38,513 nucleotides of DNA from an uncultured Bacilli bacterium (GTDB lineage Bacteria; Bacillota_I; Bacilli_A; RF39; UBA660): assembly GCA_944329195.1 (NCBI GenBank), contig CALVHX010000007.1, forward strand, positions 1-38,513, given 5' to 3'. Of this stretch, positions 32,387-38,513 are shown in pieces. The notes beneath the pieces were generated by a model. That model saw only the letters and a list, made by a program, of their open reading frames with translations. It had not been told where the DNA came from and searched no databases. The position numbers and the translations under genes were made by a program. Every line of letters begins with the position of its first letter. Position 1 is the stretch's first letter.

Positions 32387-33502
32387 ATGAAGAAATTAAT
32401 ATTACCAAATTATGAAAATAGTATTGTAAACGTAGTGTGCAGTATAAGAAAGCACTTTTAACTGAATTATAATCATAATACGATAGTAAGATAGATAAAA
32501 TCTTAGAAGAAAAAGGACCTAAAAATGTTGTAATAATGCTTTTTGATGGTATGGGAGCAAAACTACTAAAAGAAAAATTATCAAAGGATAGTTTTTTACT
32601 AAAATATCTAGCTAGTGAAATATCATCAGTAGTCCCTTCTACAACAACAGCTTCCACGACATCTATGCTATCGGGCTTGACGCCTATAGAACATGGTTGG
32701 ATTGGATGGGACTTGTATGTAAAAGAAGAGGATAAAATAATTACAATGTTAACTAATAAATTAAAGGATACTAAAATAGGAGCTTCGGATTATAATGTTT
32801 CTAAAAAATATTTTCCGTATGATTCAATAACAAATTCTATAAACAAAATAGGAAAATACTATTCAAAAATACTTTTTCCATTTGGTGAAGATGGCTATAA
32901 AGATATTGATGATATGTTAATAAAAGTAAAACAAAATATAAACAAGAAAAGAAGAAATTATATTTATGCATATTATGAGGATCTAGATGGAATAATGCAC
33001 GATACTGGAACGATAGTAAAAGTACATTAGAATGTTTTAAAATGATAAATAAAAAAGTAGAAGAATTTTCGTAAGATATAGAAGACACACTTGTCATAGC
33101 ATTAGCGGATCATGATCATATAAACTGTGAGGAAATAATTTTATCAGATTATGAAGATTTATTTAACACATTAGATGGTGATGTATTGGTAGAAGGTAGA
33201 ATGTGTGCATTTAAAATTAAGGAAGAAAGAAAAAAGAAATTTGAAGAATTATTTAATAAATGTTTTATGGAGGATTTTATATTAAAGACAAAGGATGAAG
33301 TAATCTGTGAAAAAATATTTGGAGATGGTATAAAAATAAATATTTCGATTCATCACTAGGGGATTATTTTGCTCTGGCGATAGGAAATAAATATTTCAAA
33401 TATACAAAAGAAGGGAACTATTTTAAATCAGCACATGCTGGATTTACGATAGATGAAATGAAAATACCTTTAATTATTATTAATAAAAAAAGTATGCTAT
33501 AG
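32387..33502 (+). pseudogene. Decayed type I phosphodiesterase/nucleotide pyrophosphatase (alkaline phosphatase superfamily)
   Basis: An intact start (AAGGTGATAACG then ATG at 32387, MKKLILPNYENSIVNV) hits TAA at 32459. The catalytic metal/nucleophile block, VVIMLFDGMGAKLL and SSVVPSTTTASTTSMLSGLT, continues in another frame (32521-33030). The next part, STLECFKMINKKVEEF then DTLVIALADHDH, with the second metal site, lies in a third register with an internal TAA at 33071. After a further shift near 33330 the end YFKSAHAGFTIDEMKIPLII is readable to 33502. At least two frameshifts and two stops make it non-functional. The intact form would hydrolyse phosphodiesters or nucleotides. Confidence 0.85.
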
Positions 33503-33864
33503 TCCGAGTTTATCAGCTGTTAAACGTAAAAATCACTATGATTTCTTTGTTTTATAGAGTATTATAGTGCTTTTATTATTGTCATTTCTGTCATAATCTA
33601 AAGAGGATAATTCAATTGGATATAGTAGTGCAATAGAAAATAAGTTTTGATATATGAATTAGATGATGATATTAAAGTTGAGGTTATTTTGAAATAAGAA
33701 AAATTTTGGCTCATTCAAGAACAAATAGGTAAATTGTGTAATAAAACTAAATATACAGTTAATGAATATATAAAAATATATTTGATTAGTTTTTTGATAA
33801 AGTAAGTGACATAAAGTGAAAAATCCTTTAGGGAAGGTATTATATTTTAAATTGAGGTGGTAAT
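33503..33864 (+). other. Gene-free region with remnants
   Basis: 362 bp. It starts after the dead phosphodiesterase. CACTAT (33534-33539)/ATAGTG (33564-33569) is a weak hairpin followed by CTTTTATTATT. A RhuM-like remnant occupies about 33644-33832. Just before the VOC gene come TATTAT and an AGGTGG ribosome binding site. I see no intact gene. Confidence 0.6.
33644..33832 (+). pseudogene. RhuM-family remnant
   Basis: The frame from 33644 reads LIYELDDDIKVEVILK, a stop (TAA at 33695), then EKFWLIQEQIGKLCNKTKYT and VNEYIKI before further stops. This matches the start of RhuM/virulence-associated proteins (IY...DG.IKVEV.L...TVWLTQ.QIAELF....STVNEHIKNI), whose N-terminus is a DNA-binding-like helical motif. 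Only the first third remains. RhuM genes are typical cargo of mobile or restriction-type accessory regions, which suits the surroundings. Confidence 0.65.
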
Positions 33865-34251
33865 ATGGAATTTAACAGTCTTATACCTGAACTTAGTGTT
33901 TCTAATATTGATAATAGTATTAAATTTTATAAGGATATTGGTTTTGAGATTATATATGAAAGAAAAGAAGATAAATTTTGTTTTTTACAGTTGGAAAAAA
34001 ATCAGATAATGATTGAGCAAGTAAATGATAACTGGAATACTGGTGTTCTCGAATATCCATTTGGTAGGGGAATAAATATAAGTATGTCAGTAGGTAATGT
34101 TGATTTGTATTATGATAAAATAGTTAAAAGTGGTGTCAAAATATTTCGAGATATGAAAATTAGTAAGTATCGTGTCGATAATACTATCTATGAAGATAAG
34201 GAGTTTTTAATTCAAGACCCAGATGGATACTTACTGCGATTCAATAATTGA
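33865..34251 (+). CDS. VOC-superfamily (glyoxalase/bleomycin-resistance-like) protein
   Basis: 128 residues, the normal length of a single two-repeat VOC unit. It opens with LIPELSVSNIDNSIKFYKDI then GFEIIYE, and ends with FLIQDPDGYLLRFNN, both characteristic of bleomycin-resistance-type VOC proteins. Metal ligands are not obvious: the final Glu of DPDGxLxE is replaced by Arg-Phe. A binding rather than enzymatic role is likely. Its codon style, including a GTCGAT near 34173, resembles the first 28 kb rather than the segment before it. The ribosome binding site is AGGTGG. Confidence 0.85.
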   Translation: MEFNSLIPELSVSNIDNSIKFYKDIGFEIIYERKEDKFCFLQLEKNQIMIEQVNDNWNTGVLEYPFGRGINISMSVGNVDLYYDKIVKSGVKIFRDMKISKYRVDNTIYEDKEFLIQDPDGYLLRFNN

Positions 34252-34442
34252 AGTGGGAGTACTGAGTTATGGACACTGATGTGAGAGAAGATGTTTATTT
34301 TAATGTTGATGAAGTAAGTATATTTAGGGAATTACTTATTTCTTTTTTATAGTATTTAGGTAGTTATTTAATACATTACTATTTAAGTACAGTAATAAAA
34401 AGAGAGTAGTTTTATTTATTGTAAGCTATTAAACTAAAAACA

Positions 34443-34451
34443 TGATATAAT
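34443..34451 (+). promoter_or_regulatory. Extended -10 promoter of the bceRS-like genes
   Basis: TGATATAAT, with TATAAT at 34446-34451; no good -35. It lies about 25 bp before the start codon. Confidence 0.5.
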
Positions 34452-34475
34452 TAGTAGTGAAATGTGGTGATTAGT

Positions 34476-35138
34476 TTGAAAACAATAATGATTGTTGAAG
34501 ATGATAGAACAATACGTGAGGAGTTAATACATCTTTTGGAAACTTCTGGATACAAAGCAGTGACATTAACAACATTTGATAATATATTAGGAGATATCTT
34601 AAGTAATAAGTTTGATTTATTACTTTTAGATATAAACTTACCAAATGTAAATGGAGAACTTATCTTACGTGAGTTTAGAAAAAAATCTAATACCCCAGTA
34701 ATTATGGTAACTAGTAGAGTTAAAGAAACAGATGAGGTTTTATCTATGTCCTATGGTGCAGACGATTATATTACAAAACCATATAATCCAACTATATTAC
34801 TTTTAAGAATTGCTAATATCTTTAAAAGAATGGAAAATAATACAAGTACATCATATTATGATGGTGTATTAGTATATCAAAACAAAGGAATGCTCGTAAA
34901 AGATGATAAAGAGTTAGATCTAACTAAAAACGAAATGATTATATTCTCCTGTTTACTTTCTAACAGAGGAAATATTGTAACACGTGATGAGTTAATGACA
35001 GAACTATGGAATAACGAAGAATACGTAAATGAAAATGCCCTAACAGTAAATATTAGTAGATTAAGAGCTAAATTAGAAGAATTTGGGATAGAAAACGCAA
35101 TAGAAACAAGAAAAGGACAAGGTTATAAATTATTATGA
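34476..35138 (+). CDS. bceR: BceR-like response regulator (OmpR/PhoB family)
   Basis: About 220 residues from TTG at 34476, giving the usual MKTIMIVEDD start with TGGTGA just ahead; two in-frame GTG codons at 34464/34467 are alternatives. The receiver domain has the acidic pair in VEDD, the phosphoacceptor D52 in LLLLDINLPNVNG and the Lys in DDYITKPYNP. The C-terminal winged helix carries LTKNEMIIFSCLLSNRGNIV and ENALTVNISRLRAKLEEF. The sequence and the following BceS/BceAB genes identify it as a peptide-antibiotic response regulator. It overlaps bceS by 4 bp. Confidence 0.9.
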   Translation: MKTIMIVEDDRTIREELIHLLETSGYKAVTLTTFDNILGDILSNKFDLLLLDINLPNVNGELILREFRKKSNTPVIMVTSRVKETDEVLSMSYGADDYITKPYNPTILLLRIANIFKRMENNTSTSYYDGVLVYQNKGMLVKDDKELDLTKNEMIIFSCLLSNRGNIVTRDELMTELWNNEEYVNENALTVNISRLRAKLEEFGIENAIETRKGQGYKLL

Positions 35139-36154
35139 AATTCAGTAAATATCTTACCGATAAATATATCGAAATATTATTAGTTATTTTTGGTTATATA
35201 ATAGTTCTTATGATGCTTTTGGCTTTTAAAGTTTCTAGTGAGGTTATTATTGGTATAACAATAGTATTTGTTATTATCAGTTTTGGAGTAATAATAACAG
35301 GCTATTTTAAAAGAAGAAGATTTTATGATTATTTAATAAGTAATGTAGATAAATTAGATAAAAAATATTTAGTATTAGAAATGTTAAATAAACCATCTTT
35401 TTATGATGGAGAAATACTTTATGAAGTTTTATATGAAATTAATAAATCTATGAATGAAAACGTTAAAAAATATGAAATTAGTTTGACTGATTTTAAAGAA
35501 TATATTGAACTTTGGATTCATGAAATAAAATTACCAATTGCAAGTTTAACTTTAATGAATCATAATCAAAAGAGTAAAGTTGATAAAAGGTATGTTGAAC
35601 AAATAAGAAGAATAGATGATTATGTTGATCAAATACTTTATTTTGTAAGGAGTGAAAATGCCGAGAAAGATTATTTAATTAAAGAGGCTAATTTAAAGAA
35701 AATTATCAATAATGTTGCAATGAAGAATAAAGATGATTTACTTGAAAACAATATAAGTTTCATTGTTGAAGCTAAAGATGAAATGGTACTTACTGATTCT
35801 AAATGGCTTGAATTTATTATTAATCAAATTGTTAGTAATAGCATTAAATATAAACGTGATGATGTAGATAGTGTTATCAAGTTAAAGGTAGAAGAACAAT
35901 CAAAACAAATTGATTTACATATCTACGATAATGGTATTGGAATACCTAAAAAAGATATAAAGAGAGTTTTTGAAAAAACTTTTACTGGAGAAAATGGTAG
36001 AAGTAGATCAAAATCTACTGGAATGGGACTTTATATTGTTAAGAGATTATGCGAAAAATTAGGACATAAAATTGCTGTTAAATCAGTTCCGAATGAATAT
36101 ACAGATGTTGTTATATCGTTTTCTAAAAATGATTTTTACAAAATAAAGGATTAA
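35135..36154 (+). CDS. bceS: BceS-like intramembrane-sensing histidine kinase
   Basis: 339 residues. Two membrane spans (about 12-31 and 36-55) are joined by only a few residues, so there is almost no extracellular sensor; kinases of this type sense through their partner ABC transporter. The phosphoacceptor is H129 in ELWIHEIKLPIASL. The ATP-binding domain has the N box ISNQIVSNSIKYK-like region (FIINQIVSNSIKY), DNGIGIPKKDIKRVFEKTFT and GMGLYIVKRLC. Its start overlaps bceR. After it comes the intergenic region with the BceR box controlling bceAB. Confidence 0.92.
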   Translation: MKFSKYLTDKYIEILLVIFGYIIVLMMLLAFKVSSEVIIGITIVFVIISFGVIITGYFKRRRFYDYLISNVDKLDKKYLVLEMLNKPSFYDGEILYEVLYEINKSMNENVKKYEISLTDFKEYIELWIHEIKLPIASLTLMNHNQKSKVDKRYVEQIRRIDDYVDQILYFVRSENAEKDYLIKEANLKKIINNVAMKNKDDLLENNISFIVEAKDEMVLTDSKWLEFIINQIVSNSIKYKRDDVDSVIKLKVEEQSKQIDLHIYDNGIGIPKKDIKRVFEKTFTGENGRSRSKSTGMGLYIVKRLCEKLGHKIAVKSVPNEYTDVVISFSKNDFYKIKD

Positions 36155-36166
36155 CGGTTTTCAGTA

Positions 36167-36180
36167 TTACAAAATTGTAA
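36167..36180 (+). promoter_or_regulatory. BceR-type binding site upstream of bceAB
   Basis: TTACA-AAAT-TGTAA exactly fits the TNACA-N4-TGTAA consensus described for BceR-like regulators. It lies about 44 bp upstream of a TAAAAT -10 box (36224-36229) that has no recognisable -35, as expected for an activator-dependent promoter. Confidence 0.75.
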
Positions 36181-36252
36181 TGTACTGTAATATTAAAATA
36201 ACGATTAATTTCTTTTTTTATCGTAAAATGTAAGCATGAAAGGAGAAATTTT

Positions 36253-37020
36253 ATGGAAAGTATTTTAAAAATTAACAATGTTGAAAAATATTATGGTAGC
36301 AGATCAAGCCTTACAAAAGCTATAGATAACATATCTTTTGAAGTAGATAAGGGAGAATTTGTCGCTATCATGGGAGCGAGTGGCTCTGGTAAAACAACTC
36401 TTCTAAATTGCATTTCTACAATTGATAGAGTAACATCTGGACATATTTTTGTGGATGGAGAAGATATTACTAAATTAAAAGGTAATAATCTTAATAAATT
36501 CAGAAGAGAAGAATTAGGTTTTATCTTTCAAGATTTTAATTTGCTCGATACCTTAACTGCTTATGAGAATATTGCTTTAGCACTTTCAATTCAAAATATT
36601 TCAGCAAGTGAAATTGCTAGAAGAGTAGATAAAGTAGCTAAAGAACTCGATATTAAAGATGTTTTAAAAAAATATCCATATCAAATGAGCGGAGGACAAA
36701 AGCAAAGAGTTGCATCAGCTAGGGCAATTATTACTAATCCAAAACTTGTTTTAGCAGATGAGCCTACAGGAGCTTTGGATTCTAAATCTGCAAAAATGCT
36801 CTTAGAAAGATTCGATTATTTAAATAAAGAACTAGAAGCAACAATTCTTATGGTTACGCATGATGCTTTCACAGCAAGTTATGCAACACGTGTAATTTTT
36901 ATCAAGGATGGTAAAATTTTTAATGAATTACACAAAGGTGATGATTCAAGAAAAGAATTTTTTGATAAGATTATTGATGTTGTAACACTTCTAGGTGGAG
37001 ATCTAAACGATGCTCTTTAA
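36253..37020 (+). CDS. bceA: BceA-like ABC transporter ATP-binding protein
   Basis: 255 residues. Walker [15 protein letters not shown] loop FIFQDFNLLD, signature MSGGQKQR, Walker B LVLADEPTGALD and the switch His in MVTHD are all intact. BceAB transporters remove peptide antibiotics that target cell wall lipid intermediates (bacitracin, lantibiotics) and also signal flux to BceS. A GAAAGGAGAAA site precedes the ATG, and the regulator box lies in the gap after bceS. The end overlaps the bceB start by 11 bp. Confidence 0.95.
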   Translation: MESILKINNVEKYYGSRSSLTKAIDNISFEVDKGEFVAIMGASGSGKTTLLNCISTIDRVTSGHIFVDGEDITKLKGNNLNKFRREELGFIFQDFNLLDTLTAYENIALALSIQNISASEIARRVDKVAKELDIKDVLKKYPYQMSGGQKQRVASARAIITNPKLVLADEPTGALDSKSAKMLLERFDYLNKELEATILMVTHDAFTASYATRVIFIKDGKIFNELHKGDDSRKEFFDKIIDVVTLLGGDLNDAL

Positions 37021-38513
37021 GTTATCAATAAAAAATATTGCTAGAGGTATCAAAGATTATGCCATCTACTTTTTTACTTTAATACTAGGTGTGGCAATAT
37101 TTTATATATTTAATGCGATTGAAAGTCAAACAGTTATGATGAATGTATCATCATCTACCTATGAAATTATTGATCTAATGAATAGTATGTTATCTGGTGT
37201 AAGTGTCTTTGTAGCGTTTGTACTAGGGTTTCTTATTATTTATGCCAATAGATTCTTGATGAAAAGAAGAAACAAAGAATTTGGTATTTATCTAACTTTA
37301 GGTATGGGAAAAAGAAAAATATCATTAATATTATTCTTTGAAACATTAATCGTTGGATTTATATCATTAGTAGTTGGCTTGGTACTGGGAACTCTTTTAT
37401 CACAATTGATGAGTTTATTTGTTGCCAATATGTTTGAAGCCAATATGACCGAATTTGAATTTGTCTTCTCATCATCAGCTTGTATTAAAACACTTATATA
37501 TTTTAGTGTAATGTATATCTTAGTTATGATTTTTAACACCTATAATGTAAGCCTTAGTAAGTTAATTGACTTATTAAACGCAAACAAGAAATCAGAAAAA
37601 ATTAAATTAAAAAATCCATGGCTATGTGTGATTGTATTTATTCTTTCTGCTTGTGCATTAGGTTATGCCTACTATTGTGTAACTGCTGGTGTGACAGACA
37701 TGCAAACTGCCGATAAAATATTAATTCCGATTGCTTTAGGAGCAGTATCGACATTCTTTATCTTTTGGTCTTTATCTGGACTTTTACTCAAGATATTCAT
37801 GAGTATGAAGAATGTTTATTATAAAGACTTAAATAGTTTTACTTTAAGACAGTTTAGTAGCAAGATTAACACTACAGTATTTTCAATGACTATTATATGT
37901 CTAATGTTATTCTTTACCATTTGTGTATTATCAAGTGCAATTTCTATAAGAAACTCCATGACAAGTAATTTAACAACTATGGTACCTGCTGATATACAAC
38001 TTGATAAAACATTAGATTTAAAAGCTGATTCTGGTTATTCACAAGGAATTATTGATGATTCAAGAATTTCTATAAGGCAAACACTAGAAAGATTAGGCTT
38101 TGATGTAGATAGATATTTTAAAGATGTAATTGAATTTGACTTATATGCCAGTAATGAATTTTTAGTTAGAAATACTTTAGGATCATCGTATGATGAGATA
38201 GCACAGCAATTTCCATATTTAGACTACGATATGGCTGAAACTTTTATAAAGGAAAGTGATTATAATAAACTTGCCCAGTTATATGGATTAGAAGAGGTTC
38301 ATTTAAATGATAACGAATATGTTGTTGTAGCGGACTTTGATTCTTGGATTAATATAAGAAATGAAGGATTAAAAAATGATGTTCCACTTGTCATAGATGG
38401 TGTTACATTAACTCCAAAATATGATGAATGTGTAAATGGATTTATTTATATGACAAGTAGCCATATAAATACTGGGATATTTGTTGTACCAGATGAGGTT
38501 TTAAATAATATGC
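37010..38513 (+). CDS. bceB: BceB-like ABC transporter permease (partial, runs off the end)
   Basis: The frame from ATG 37010 (MLFKLSIKNIARGIKDYAIY) stays open to the last base, about 501 codons; BceB proteins are usually about 620-660 residues, so the C-terminus is missing. The first span (about 18-36) is followed by an FtsX-like block with NKEFGIYLTLGMGKRKISLI and FFETLIVGFISLVVGLVLG. More spans lie at about 155-175, 205-225, 230-255 and 290-315. After residue 315 begins the large extracellular domain (VPADIQLDKTLDLKADSGYS), the feature that distinguishes BceB and determines peptide specificity. It is translated from within the end of bceA. Confidence 0.93.
   Translation, partial: MLFKLSIKNIARGIKDYAIYFFTLILGVAIFYIFNAIESQTVMMNVSSSTYEIIDLMNSMLSGVSVFVAFVLGFLIIYANRFLMKRRNKEFGIYLTLGMGKRKISLILFFETLIVGFISLVVGLVLGTLLSQLMSLFVANMFEANMTEFEFVFSSSACIKTLIYFSVMYILVMIFNTYNVSLSKLIDLLNANKKSEKIKLKNPWLCVIVFILSACALGYAYYCVTAGVTDMQTADKILIPIALGAVSTFFIFWSLSGLLLKIFMSMKNVYYKDLNSFTLRQFSSKINTTVFSMTIICLMLFFTICVLSSAISIRNSMTSNLTTMVPADIQLDKTLDLKADSGYSQGIIDDSRISIRQTLERLGFDVDRYFKDVIEFDLYASNEFLVRNTLGSSYDEIAQQFPYLDYDMAETFIKESDYNKLAQLYGLEEVHLNDNEYVVVADFDSWINIRNEGLKNDVPLVIDGVTLTPKYDECVNGFIYMTSSHINTGIFVVPDEVLNNM

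Noticed and set aside
34269-34352. 27-codon ORF after the VOC gene
   Set aside because: No ribosome binding site and no similarity that I recognise.
1-38513. Mollicute genetic code with TGA read as Trp
   Set aside because: Conserved Trp positions use TGG, and many complete genes (for example pncA, tadB-like, the rRNA methyltransferase) end at TGA.
1-38513. tRNA genes, CRISPR arrays, insertion sequences or attachment sites
   Set aside because: I found no cloverleaf, no spaced direct repeats, no transposase or integrase frame, and no clear flanking repeats.

Overview
The window comes from a very AT-rich, low-GC Gram-positive-type bacterium (Firmicutes/Bacillota, probably an uncultured gut-type Bacilli or 'RF39/Mollicutes-like' lineage; the placement is inference). 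The support is: strong AGGAGG ribosome binding sites, TTGACA/TATAAT promoters, several extended TGnTATAAT -10 boxes, the rpsO-pnp arrangement, a stand-alone rpsD with a structured leader, and SipW-type signal peptides. The genetic code is standard: Trp is TGG and many genes stop at TGA. Every gene is on the + strand except rpsD.

Layout. (1) 1-2.7 kb: tail of an unknown gene, then rpsO with a structured leader, and pnp. (2) 2.8-5.2 kb: a helicase IV/UvrD-like helicase with a nuclease-like insert. (3) 5.2-7.1 kb: apbE, a NusG-domain-II protein and a Gx-type membrane protein. Their likely partner, an FMN-binding lipoprotein with a flavinylation motif, lies at 12.2 kb. (4) 7.1-12.1 kb: an NAD salvage cluster, pncA-pncB-prs-nadK-nrtR, led by a consensus promoter followed by a 10-bp inverted repeat that is a good NrtR operator candidate. 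(5) 12.7-15.0 kb: two anchored proteins, one a degenerate deacetylase, then convergent rpsD. (6) 15.4-22.5 kb: a large wall/membrane-anchored surface protein with dockerin-, cohesin- and cadherin-like modules, then a compact Tad-like export operon (two TadE-like proteins, TadZ, TadA, TadB, TadC) with no visible pilin or prepilin peptidase. (7) 22.5-27.9 kb: yebC, two TasA/camelysin-like secreted proteins, a transglutaminase-fold pseudoenzyme, a CNNM/CBS protein and an rlmD-type rRNA methyltransferase.

(8) 28.0-33.85 kb is an accessory segment. It opens with an attenuator-like leader (promoter, 5'-end stem, GGA-repeat, terminator, closing stem, RBS) feeding four tightly coupled genes: a DUF2797 protein with a Cys cluster, a HIT/GalT-like protein, an unrecognised possible ATP-grasp-like protein, and an endonuclease IV/xylose-isomerase-like TIM barrel. 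I know of no described system with this composition. A second HIT protein and a MazG-like pyrophosphohydrolase follow, then a decayed phosphodiesterase and a RhuM remnant. The pentamer GTCGA is common in the first 28 kb but I saw none in this segment or in the Bce locus, which suggests foreign origin. (9) 33.9-38.5 kb: a VOC protein, then a BceRS-BceAB antimicrobial-peptide sensing and resistance locus with a TNACA-N4-TGTAA box before bceA; bceB runs off the end of the window.
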